DNA of 18,426 nt from assembly GCA_902834965.1 (NCBI GenBank), contig CADFKY010000014.1, forward strand, positions 1-18,426. Direction: 5' to 3'. This document shows positions 8,146-15,841 of the stretch, piece by piece (the first letter of the stretch is position 1; each line of letters begins with the position of its first letter). This DNA comes from Veillonellaceae bacterium. GTDB taxonomy: Bacteria > Bacillota_C > Negativicutes > Veillonellales > Veillonellaceae. The notes below the pieces were generated by a model. That model saw only the letters and a list, made by a program, of their open reading frames with translations, had not been told where the DNA came from and ran no database searches. A program made the translations under genes and the position numbers.

Positions 8146-8973
8146 ATGCTTGTTGATTTTCACATGCATTCTATCTATTCTGATGGAGTTAAAAGTCCAG
8201 AAGAATTATTACGTCATGCTTTAGATTGTAATCTATCTATGATGGCTTTAACTGATCATGACGAAATTGATGGCATAAAAGCATTGCGTGCCGCTCAAAA
8301 GCAATTAGATCCGGAAAAAACTATTAAAATTATTAATGGTTGTGAATTTAGTGCTGACTATAAAGATAAATCTATTCATATTCTGGGATATCGTTTTGAT
8401 GAAACAAATCAAGAATTAAAAGACTTTATTCAATATTTTAAAGCAAAACGAGAAGAACGGATTGATGAGATTATCAAACGTTGTAATAATGCTGGGTATG
8501 TTATATCGAAAGATGACTTACTTAAAAAATTTCCTAAGACGCAAGCTTATGGGCGTCCACATATTGGACAGTTATTAATTGATGGTGGTTATGCTAAGGA
8601 TATTAATGAGGTATTCAAAGGTATTCTTCGAAAAGATAGCCCATGCTATGTACCTAAGGTAAAGGTTGAGGTTCCGCATATTATTGATATTATTCATAAA
8701 GCTGGTGGCCTTGCCGTTATGGCCCATCCTAAACTAGTAACTAGTGATGAATATGTAGTAGAAATGTTAGCCTATGATTTTGATGGTATGGAGGTTTACC
8801 ATACTAAACATAACGATGATGATGTGAAACGATATAAAGCATTAGCTAAAGAACATAACTTGTTTATTACAGGTGGTTCTGATTATCATGGTATTCCAGG
8901 TAAAGCACCAGATCAATTTGGCGATTACTTGGTATCCGCTGAAAATGTATCAGAATTTATTAGTTTGTTATAA
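8146..8973 (+). CDS. PHP-domain phosphoesterase (TrpH / RNase AM-like)
   Basis: The protein is a stand-alone PHP (polymerase and histidinol phosphatase) metal-dependent phosphoesterase. All metal-binding motifs are seen: DFHMHSIYSDG (residues 4-14), LTDHDEIDG (near 36-44), GCEFSADY, VMAHPKL and GSDYHG. At 275 residues it has the length and order of the YciV/TrpH family, whose studied members act on 3',5'-nucleoside bisphosphates and remove 5' ends of short RNAs. The substrate here is inferred from the family only. Translation starts at ATG with GGGAGGT six bases upstream. It is the first gene after the probable promoter. PolC-type DNA polymerases also carry a PHP domain, but no polymerase sequence is attached. 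The next gene starts only a few bases later, so the two are likely cotranscribed. Confidence 0.92.
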   Translation: MLVDFHMHSIYSDGVKSPEELLRHALDCNLSMMALTDHDEIDGIKALRAAQKQLDPEKTIKIINGCEFSADYKDKSIHILGYRFDETNQELKDFIQYFKAKREERIDEIIKRCNNAGYVISKDDLLKKFPKTQAYGRPHIGQLLIDGGYAKDINEVFKGILRKDSPCYVPKVKVEVPHIIDIIHKAGGLAVMAHPKLVTSDEYVVEMLAYDFDGMEVYHTKHNDDDVKRYKALAKEHNLFITGGSDYHGIPGKAPDQFGDYLVSAENVSEFISLL

Positions 8974-8978
8974 ATAAT

Positions 8979-8982
8979 GAGG
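8979..8982 (+). promoter_or_regulatory. Ribosome binding site that sets the start of the P-loop/Asp23 gene
   Basis: GAGG overlaps the first possible ATG (8977-8979) and lies six bases before a second in-frame ATG at 8989. The first ATG has only AT-rich sequence upstream, so the second is the better start. Confidence 0.7.
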
Positions 8983-8988
8983 TTGACT

Positions 8989-9864
8989 ATGGAAGTCGTT
9001 GCATTTGTAGGTAGTAGTGGCACTGGTAAAAGCCATCGTGCGCTCGTAGTTGCTCATGAAAATAATATTGAATGTATCATCGATGATGGCATTTTAATTC
9101 ATGATAATAAGATTGTAGCTGGCTTTTCTGCAAAGAAAGAATCTAGCCGATTAAAAGCTGTTCGTCGTGCTATTTTCCAAGATGAAGTACAAGTAAAATC
9201 AGTGCGTGAACAATTAGATAAAATTAATCCTAATAAGCTTATGATTATTGGTACATCCGATAATATGGTAAAGAAAATTACGAAAGCATTAGGCTTGCAA
9301 GATCCAGATCGATATATTCGCATTGAAGATGTAGCTACACCTAAAGAAATTGAAAAAGCACAACATGCTCGTCTTAAAGAAGGTAAACATATTATTCCAG
9401 TTCCAACAATGGAATTGAAACCTCACTTTAGAGGGTATTTGATTGATCCAATTAAAACCATGTGGCGTCGACGTACATTGAAAAAACAAGATCAAGATAC
9501 ATTGGGGCAAATTGGTTCAGAAGGATTTGAACGTTCTGTGGTTCGTCCTGCTTTCAGTTATTATGGACGACTTACCTTCGATGATGATGTAATTATCAAA
9601 TTGATTCGCAATGGCTTAAAAAAAGTTGTTGGTGTTGATGAATCAAGTGTTATTTCTTTCAAAAAGAGTGACAAAGGCCAAAATGGTTTAGTTGTAGATA
9701 TGGCTGTTGTTATTGAACATGGTTATCCTGTTAAACCATTGATGCAACAGGTACAAAAGTCCGTTCGAAATGAAATTGAGTATATTACAGGCATGTCTAT
9801 TGAACGTATGTCTATAAAAGTTAAGAATATTATAGAAACAAAACGTAAGATTGTTAAAGTATAG
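8989..9864 (+). CDS. P-loop NTPase-like protein with C-terminal Asp23/Gls24-like domain
   Basis: Biochemical function unknown. With the start at 8989 the product has 291 residues. Residues 8-15 are a Walker A motif, GSSGTGKS, directly after a hydrophobic beta strand; KLMIIGTSDN (around 85-94) may be the Walker B-like strand, but no clear acidic Walker B residue follows. The middle contains the distinctive IIPVPTMELKPHFRGYLIDP stretch and a basic segment (WRRRTLKKQ). From about residue 185 the sequence changes to an Asp23/Gls24 pattern: GRLTFDDDVI, a GV turn, VVDMAVVIEHGYPV, then a long helix with QVQKSVRNEIEYITGM and a final strand with IKVKNI. Asp23-family proteins are small envelope-stress proteins that bind membrane-anchored partners. 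I recall similar unstudied fusions in Clostridia-type Firmicutes, but could not check. A longer version starting at ATG 8977 is possible but lacks a ribosome binding site. Confidence 0.8.
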   Translation: MEVVAFVGSSGTGKSHRALVVAHENNIECIIDDGILIHDNKIVAGFSAKKESSRLKAVRRAIFQDEVQVKSVREQLDKINPNKLMIIGTSDNMVKKITKALGLQDPDRYIRIEDVATPKEIEKAQHARLKEGKHIIPVPTMELKPHFRGYLIDPIKTMWRRRTLKKQDQDTLGQIGSEGFERSVVRPAFSYYGRLTFDDDVIIKLIRNGLKKVVGVDESSVISFKKSDKGQNGLVVDMAVVIEHGYPVKPLMQQVQKSVRNEIEYITGMSIERMSIKVKNIIETKRKIVKV

Positions 9865-9872
9865 GAGTTAGA

Positions 9873-11189
9873 ATGAAGTCTTATTATATTTACACCTATG
9901 GTTGTCAAATGAATACTGCTGATTCTGAGCGCTTATCGCATCAGTTAGAATCTGTAGGCTATACACCTACAGAGGACGTAGAAACTGCAGATTTAATTTT
10001 GTTAAATACTTGTGCAGTGCGTGAGAATGCAGAAACTAAAGTCTATGGCCGCATAGGTGAGCTAATGAGACTGAAGAGAAAAAACAAAAACTTTATTCTT
10101 GCTGTTACAGGTTGTATGGCTCAGAAGAATCAAGCGGAAATGTTTAAACGGGCTCCACATATTGATATTGTCTTAGGTACTCATAATATTCAACATATTA
10201 ATGAAATGATTGAAGAGGTTCAACGCGGTCATACACATCAAATCAATGTGGATATGGATAATTCTGTACTACCTGAATTGGAAGCGAAACCTAATGGCAC
10301 CTTTTATGCATGGGTACCTATTATGAATGGTTGCAATAAGTTCTGTACCTATTGTATTGTTCCTCACGTTCGTGGTAGAGAGATAAGTCGTCCTGTAGAA
10401 GCCATTGTAAAAGAGGTTACTGAACTAGGTGCAAAAGGGTTTAAAGAAATCACGTTATTGGGACAAAATGTAAACTCTTACGGTTTAGATTTCAAAGATG
10501 GTACTGATTTTGGTACATTAGTTGATGCCCTCGATGGTATTCCAGGAATTGAACGTATTCGCTATATGACAAGTCATCCTCAAGATATGACTAAATCTAT
10601 GATAGATGCACTTGGGCGTTCCTCTAATATCGTTACCCATTTACATTTACCAATTCAATCAGGTTCAGACCGTATTTTGAAGAAAATGAACCGTCATTAT
10701 ACGGTAGAACATTACAAAGAATTACTTTCTTACTGTCGTGAGAAGATTAAAGATGTAGTAGTTACTACAGATATTATCGTAGGTTTTCCAGGGGAAACAG
10801 AGGAAGATTTCCAAGCTACATTACAATTGTTAAAAGATGTACGCTATGATATGGCTTATACATTCATTTATTCTAAACGTTCTGGAACGCCAGCAGCGAC
10901 TATGGATGATCAAGTTCCAGAAGAGGTTAAACGTGTACGTTTACAAACATTGATGGATGTGCAAAATGAAATCTCTTATGAACTAAATAAACCTATGGAA
11001 GGGCAAGTGTTTGATATTATTGTAGAGGGGCCAAGTCCTCGTGATGAAGATATGTGGTTTGGTCGCACATCGGGCAATAAAATGGTATTATTCCCGAAAG
11101 ACGACTCTTTATCAATTGGCGAAACCGTACCAGCCTATATTGATAAAGCACAAACTTGGGTTTGCTACGGTACAATACAAAAGGGGTAA
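9873..11189 (+). CDS. miaB: tRNA-2-methylthio-N6-dimethylallyladenosine synthase
   Basis: MiaB is a radical-SAM methylthiotransferase that turns i6A37 into ms2i6A37 in tRNAs reading UNN codons, downstream of MiaA. The 438 residues contain the three parts of the family: the N-terminal UPF0004 domain with cluster cysteines C11 (YGCQMN), C47 (LNTCAVRENAE) and C81 (TGCMAQ); the radical SAM site C154, C158, C161 (CNKFCTYC); and a C-terminal TRAM RNA-binding domain in the last 65 residues. YGCQMN with LNTC and CTYCIVPHVRGRE distinguishes MiaB from the related RimO and MtaB. The gene starts 8 bases after the preceding stop, with TAGGAG overlapping that stop. Its partner miaA is four genes downstream in the same cluster. 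Confidence 0.97.
   Translation: MKSYYIYTYGCQMNTADSERLSHQLESVGYTPTEDVETADLILLNTCAVRENAETKVYGRIGELMRLKRKNKNFILAVTGCMAQKNQAEMFKRAPHIDIVLGTHNIQHINEMIEEVQRGHTHQINVDMDNSVLPELEAKPNGTFYAWVPIMNGCNKFCTYCIVPHVRGREISRPVEAIVKEVTELGAKGFKEITLLGQNVNSYGLDFKDGTDFGTLVDALDGIPGIERIRYMTSHPQDMTKSMIDALGRSSNIVTHLHLPIQSGSDRILKKMNRHYTVEHYKELLSYCREKIKDVVVTTDIIVGFPGETEEDFQATLQLLKDVRYDMAYTFIYSKRSGTPAATMDDQVPEEVKRVRLQTLMDVQNEISYELNKPMEGQVFDIIVEGPSPRDEDMWFGRTSGNKMVLFPKDDSLSIGETVPAYIDKAQTWVCYGTIQKG
11182..11186 (+). promoter_or_regulatory. Ribosome binding site that sets the mutS start
   Basis: AGGGG lies five bases before ATG 11192 and just before the miaB stop. An in-frame ATG at 11156, inside miaB, would add 12 residues unlike the MutS N terminus and has no such site. 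Confidence 0.8.
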
Positions 11190-11191
11190 GT

Positions 11192-13825
11192 ATGGCAAAA
11201 AAGCAAACACCTATGATGGAGCAGTATTTAGATATTAAATCTAGATATTCTGAAGAATTACTGTTCTTTCGTTTAGGTGACTTTTATGAATTATTTAATG
11301 ATGATGCATTAATTGCGTCTCGTGAACTTAATATAACCTTAACCGGTCGCCCAACAGGAGATGAGGAACGCACACCGATGTGTGGCGTTCCTTTTCATGC
11401 TGCTGAAAGCTATATAGAAACTTTGGTAAAAAAAGGCTATAAGGTTGCTATTTGTGAACAATTAGAAGACCCTAAAGCAGTTAAGGGCATCGTTAAGCGT
11501 GACGTTATTAAGGTCATTACACCAGGGACTGTAATGACTGAAAATGGTAATGATGCACGGTCAAATAACTTTTTATCGTTATTTTATATGGTAAAAGATG
11601 CATGGATACTTGTATTTTCTGATGTATCTACAGGGGAAGTTATTTGGCATCGCATTACTGATTGTGAAAAACGAAGCGATATGTTTGATGCTCTCAGCAT
11701 GTATCGTCCAAGTGAAATTATATTGCCTGAGGGAACAGTATTACCGCAAGATATAAAAGACTTTATGGATAATCAATTCAGTAATATTGTATTATCTCCA
11801 TTTAGTACATATCATACACAGCGCGAAGTAGCGGAAAAGGCTGTTACTCACTTTGGTGATCTAGGTCTCATGGAAGAGGATGTATGGGAAGCTTTGGGCT
11901 ATATGCTCTTATATTTAGAGGATAGCATTAAGTCTGAAATTTCTCACATTAACTATGTTCATCAATTGAGTGTCGGAAATCGTTTGATTTTAGATACATC
12001 TTCTTTGCGTCATTTAGAGATTACTCATAACTTACGTGATGGTGGTCAAAAAGGTACATTACTTGATGTACTTGATCGTACGTTGACACCAATGGGTGCA
12101 CGTCTATTAAAACAATGGCTCGAAAGTCCATTGACGGATGTTAATCAAATTCAGCGTAGACAAGCCGCTGTAGCAGAACTGATTACACGTGGTGCAGAAC
12201 GTTCCCATATCCGTAGCTTACTGGATTGCATTTATGATTTTGAGCGTATTGTAGGGCGTGTAGAAACTGGATCTGTGTCCCCAAGGGACTTAACAGCACT
12301 TCGTGAATCATTAGCTGTTTTACCAGATATTAAAAATGTATTAAGTACATGTGCCAGTTTATCATTAACTTCTATCAATGATCGTATTCAAGATCATAAA
12401 GATATATATGATCTATTATGTCGTGCTATTGCTGATCAGCCTGCACTGACATTAAAAGAGGGTCGAGTTATTAAAGATGGTTTTAATCCGGATTTAGATG
12501 AACTACGTTCATTGGCTACGAATAGCGAACAATGGTTAGCCAAGATGGAAGCTGATATTAAAGAGGCTACCGGTTTATCTAAAATTAAAACTGGCTATAA
12601 TAAAGTGTTTGGTTACTATTTCGAAGTATCTCATAGTAAATCTGAACAAGTACCGGATTATTTCATTCGAAAACAAACCTTAGCCAATGCAGAGCGTTAT
12701 ATTACACCGGAATTAAAAGAGTTTGAAATCAAAATTCTCAGTGCTAAAGACAAGATAATCGCATTAGAACATGAACTATATCAACAATTACGAAATGATA
12801 TTAAACTCGTTATAAAAGATGTACAAGAGACAGCTCGTGCTCTTGCTGAGCTTGATGTATTAGCTTCCTTAGCACTTGTAGGCTATGAAGAGAATTATAT
12901 TTGTCCTACCATTGTAATGAATGGACAAATTAATATTCGCGATGGTCGTCATCCTGTTATTGAAAAATTCTTAAAACGTGAGGTCTTTGTACCGAATGAT
13001 ATCGTTTTAAATCATGATGATGAGGAGTTCTTGCTCATTACAGGACCTAACATGGCCGGTAAATCAACGTATATGCGTCAAGCGGCAATTTTAATGATTA
13101 TGGCTCAAATCGGATCTTTCATTCCTGCTCGGGAGGCATCTATTTCACCTGTAGATCGTATCTTTACGCGCGTAGGTGCAAGTGATGATATTTCTACTGG
13201 TCAAAGTACGTTCATGGTAGAAATGAAAGAGGTAGCATATATATTAGAAAATGCTACACACAATAGCTTGATTATTCTCGACGAAATTGGTCGTGGTACG
13301 AGTACCTTTGATGGATTGAGTATCGCCCAAGCTGTAGTAGAGCATATTTGCAAGCATATTCATGGCAAAACATTATTTGCTACACATTACCATGAGTTAA
13401 TCTGTTTAGAAGAAAGCTATAGTAAATTAAAAAATTATACTGTAGCAGTAAAAGAAAAAGGTAAGGATGTGGCCTTCTTGCGCCGTATTATTAGAGGTGG
13501 TGCAGACCGTAGCTATGGTATTCATGTAGCTAGATTGGCAGGCTTACCGAATTCTGTATTAAAACGAGCAGAAGTAATTTTGGAATCCTTGGAAGATCAA
13601 AGTCATGATGCTAGTGATTTAAATAATCGTGTGATTGGCGGTCAACCTACTAATGTGGTTAAACCAACCACTAAACAAGCGAGTGATTCTCCACTAGGTA
13701 ACTTATTTACTCATTCAGTAGTTGATAGCTTACTGGAAGTGGATGTAATGAGCATGACACCTATTGAAGCATTAAATAAATTATATGAACTACAAGAGGA
13801 GGCTCGTAAAGGAGGCGGGAAATAA
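11192..13825 (+). CDS. mutS: DNA mismatch repair protein MutS
   Basis: MutS recognises mismatches and small loops in DNA and, with ATP, recruits MutL. With the start at 11192 it has 877 residues, in the usual MutS1 range. GDFYELF (29-35) holds the mismatch-probing Phe-x-Glu (F31, E33), which marks a repair-type MutS and not MutS2. Connector, lever and clamp regions follow (FDFERIVGR, then the KIKTGYNKVFGYYFEVS region), then the ATPase: Walker A GPNMAGKST (618-626, K624), Walker B with LIILDEIGRGTSTFDG, and THYHEL. The C-terminal helix-turn-helix region (SMTPIEALNKLYEL) ends the protein. Its stop overlaps the mutL start by one base (TAATG), consistent with coupled production of the two partners. 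Confidence 0.98.
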   Translation: MAKKQTPMMEQYLDIKSRYSEELLFFRLGDFYELFNDDALIASRELNITLTGRPTGDEERTPMCGVPFHAAESYIETLVKKGYKVAICEQLEDPKAVKGIVKRDVIKVITPGTVMTENGNDARSNNFLSLFYMVKDAWILVFSDVSTGEVIWHRITDCEKRSDMFDALSMYRPSEIILPEGTVLPQDIKDFMDNQFSNIVLSPFSTYHTQREVAEKAVTHFGDLGLMEEDVWEALGYMLLYLEDSIKSEISHINYVHQLSVGNRLILDTSSLRHLEITHNLRDGGQKGTLLDVLDRTLTPMGARLLKQWLESPLTDVNQIQRRQAAVAELITRGAERSHIRSLLDCIYDFERIVGRVETGSVSPRDLTALRESLAVLPDIKNVLSTCASLSLTSINDRIQDHKDIYDLLCRAIADQPALTLKEGRVIKDGFNPDLDELRSLATNSEQWLAKMEADIKEATGLSKIKTGYNKVFGYYFEVSHSKSEQVPDYFIRKQTLANAERYITPELKEFEIKILSAKDKIIALEHELYQQLRNDIKLVIKDVQETARALAELDVLASLALVGYEENYICPTIVMNGQINIRDGRHPVIEKFLKREVFVPNDIVLNHDDEEFLLITGPNMAGKSTYMRQAAILMIMAQIGSFIPAREASISPVDRIFTRVGASDDISTGQSTFMVEMKEVAYILENATHNSLIILDEIGRGTSTFDGLSIAQAVVEHICKHIHGKTLFATHYHELICLEESYSKLKNYTVAVKEKGKDVAFLRRIIRGGADRSYGIHVARLAGLPNSVLKRAEVILESLEDQSHDASDLNNRVIGGQPTNVVKPTTKQASDSPLGNLFTHSVVDSLLEVDVMSMTPIEALNKLYELQEEARKGGGK

Positions 13826-15840
13826 TGGCTACCATTCATGTATTGGATGAAACCACAATCAATAAGATAGCTGCTGGTGAAGTCGTTGAGCGCCCCGCAT
13901 CAGTCATTAAAGAGCTCATTGAAAACTCTATCGATGCTTCTGCTACTAATATAGAGGTAGAAATTGGAGATGGTGGTGTGGCGTATATGCGCATTACCGA
14001 TAATGGCATTGGTATGACTGAAGAGGATGCGCGGTTAGCAATCCTACGACATGCAACATCTAAAATTCAACATGTAGAGGATTTATTTGATATTGCATCC
14101 CTCGGCTTCCGTGGTGAAGCATTAGCTAGTATTGCCTCTGTATCTCATTTTTCCTTGACTACACGCAAAGCAGATTCTGATTTAGGGACTCGTATTACCG
14201 TAGACGGTGGTACTTTTACCGATTGTATTCCTTACGGTGCTGCACCCGGCACAACAATTGAGATTAGAGATTTGTTCTATAATACGCCAGCTCGTCGTAA
14301 ATTCTTGAAAACAGAACGTACAGAATCGTCTAAGATTCAAGATATTGTGGGGAAATTAGCCCTTAGTAATCCACACATTTCCTTTAAGCTCATCATCGAT
14401 GATCGAGTGGCTATTATTACGCCTGGAAATGGCAATATTGGTGATACTGTAGCGGCCTTATATGGCTATAAAACTAAGGATGATATTTTCACTGTTGCTT
14501 ATGAAAGTGACTCTATCTATATCGACGGTGTGGTGAGTAAACCTACACTTCTAAAAAGTACGAGAATTTGGCAGACTATTATCGTTAATAACCGGGTTAT
14601 TTCTGATAAAACCATAATGAAGGCTATTGACAATGCATATCACGCATTATTGCCGAAAAATGGTCATCCTTTAGTAGTCCTAAATATTACTGTTCCTGCT
14701 GAGATGGTTGATATTAATGTGCATCCTCGCAAGAGTGAAGTAAAATTTTCTGACGATAAGATTATATTTAAAGCAGTTTACCATGGTATTTTGAATGCCT
14801 TAAATAATCCCCTTCATGAGCGTTATGAACGAGAATCATCCTCTTATATAAATGGTACAGTCACTAATGGAATTGACTTCAATAGTAACAATAGGGATAG
14901 TAATAGTAGTTCATCTTTCGCTGACAATAGTACGTATGATTCGTATCGAACACCTTCTGTGGTAGAAGATAAAATGCAGTCTGCTGAGCATATAGCAACA
15001 GCGGTAGATTATGATAAGGTTTTTGGTGGACGACGTACAAAAGGGTATGAAGTCATGCGCAGTGAAACTGCGCAGTTTGTGGAGAATCTTAAAACTAAGG
15101 GCTACACACCACCTGCGCCAAAGACGACGTATGAACAGTCTTCCTTTACAGATGAAAGTTTTGATGCTGTCCCTACCGAATATACTAGTTATACGAAAGA
15201 GGATGTAGAAAGATTTAAGTCCTTAGCTCACGATATTCGGGAAGATAATACAGAAGAACGTACGATTCAAAATTCTGGATTCTTACCTATGGGACAAGTT
15301 GCTTCTTGTTATATTTTGGCTAAAAAGGGTGATGATCTCTATATTATAGATCAACATGCGGCGCATGAACGTGTACGTTATGATAAGCTTTGTAAGTCCT
15401 CTGAAGCAATTCCTATGCAATCTATACTAGTACCTCAATATAGTGAGGCCACAGATGATGAAATGAATTTAGTTGAGGAAGAACGAGAAATATTACTGGA
15501 TCTTGGATTTGATGTCGAATTAGGTGGTCCTACAAAGATAAAACTTGTAGGCGCTCCTGTAGATTTAGTAGAATCTAAGGCGTTTGAAATTCTCCAATAT
15601 GTATTTTCTTACTTACATGACCACCAACAACCTACAAAGGCTCAGTTGCGTCATGAAATGCTAGCCTATGCATCTTGTAGAGGGGCCATCAAGGCCGGTC
15701 ATAATTTAAACATGTATCAAATGACTACCTTAATTGAGGATTTATTTAGTACTGAAAAGCCCTATGTATGTCCTCATGGTCGACCAACAATTATTAAATT
15801 TACACCTGATGAATTAGGTAAATTATTCTTACGGTCTTAA
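13825..15840 (+). CDS. mutL: DNA mismatch repair endonuclease MutL
   Basis: MutL links MutS to strand removal. The 671 residues begin with a GHKL ATPase: KELIENSIDA with general base E30 and Mg ligand N34, DNGIGM, RGEALASIASV, then the transducer domain. A polar linker rich in Asn, Ser, Asp and Thr occupies about 335-480. The C-terminal domain carries the endonuclease site found in bacteria without MutH: DQHAAHERVRYD (509-520), SCRGAIKAG (617-625), CPHGRP (649-654) and the terminal FLR. QSILVP (532-537) matches the position and form of the beta-clamp-binding motif of Bacillus MutL. One oddity: the last acidic residue of the first motif is Asp (D520), where the consensus has Glu. It overlaps mutS by one base and precedes the methyltransferase by one base. 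Confidence 0.97.
   Translation: MATIHVLDETTINKIAAGEVVERPASVIKELIENSIDASATNIEVEIGDGGVAYMRITDNGIGMTEEDARLAILRHATSKIQHVEDLFDIASLGFRGEALASIASVSHFSLTTRKADSDLGTRITVDGGTFTDCIPYGAAPGTTIEIRDLFYNTPARRKFLKTERTESSKIQDIVGKLALSNPHISFKLIIDDRVAIITPGNGNIGDTVAALYGYKTKDDIFTVAYESDSIYIDGVVSKPTLLKSTRIWQTIIVNNRVISDKTIMKAIDNAYHALLPKNGHPLVVLNITVPAEMVDINVHPRKSEVKFSDDKIIFKAVYHGILNALNNPLHERYERESSSYINGTVTNGIDFNSNNRDSNSSSSFADNSTYDSYRTPSVVEDKMQSAEHIATAVDYDKVFGGRRTKGYEVMRSETAQFVENLKTKGYTPPAPKTTYEQSSFTDESFDAVPTEYTSYTKEDVERFKSLAHDIREDNTEERTIQNSGFLPMGQVASCYILAKKGDDLYIIDQHAAHERVRYDKLCKSSEAIPMQSILVPQYSEATDDEMNLVEEEREILLDLGFDVELGGPTKIKLVGAPVDLVESKAFEILQYVFSYLHDHQQPTKAQLRHEMLAYASCRGAIKAGHNLNMYQMTTLIEDLFSTEKPYVCPHGRPTIIKFTPDELGKLFLRS
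15056..15078. repeat. Overlapping hairpin and palindrome inside the mutL linker
   Basis: TGCGCAGT at 15056-15063 and ACTGCGCA at 15067-15074 form a perfect 8-base-pair hairpin with a three-base loop (GAA). AAACTGCGCAGTTT at 15065-15078 is a perfect 14-base palindrome overlapping it. TGCGCAGT also occurs twice as a direct repeat (15056 and 15069). The sequence lies in the variable linker of mutL, so protein constraint is weak. No function can be given. Confidence 0.7.
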
Positions 15841-15841
15841 T

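Noticed and set aside
8977..8988. Upstream ATG adding four residues (MRLT) to the P-loop/Asp23 protein
   Set aside because: No ribosome binding site precedes it; GAGG is well placed for ATG 8989, and the hydrophobic strand before the P-loop starts naturally there.
11156..11191. In-frame ATG extending MutS by 12 residues into miaB
   Set aside because: The extension is unlike MutS N termini and overlaps miaB, while ATG 11192 has AGGGG five bases upstream and begins MAKKQTPMMEQY as expected.
14877..14935. AATAGTA-type near-repeats in mutL as a phase-variable tract
   Set aside because: The units are imperfect and encode an Asn/Ser-rich linker; there is no pure repeat tract that would slip readily.
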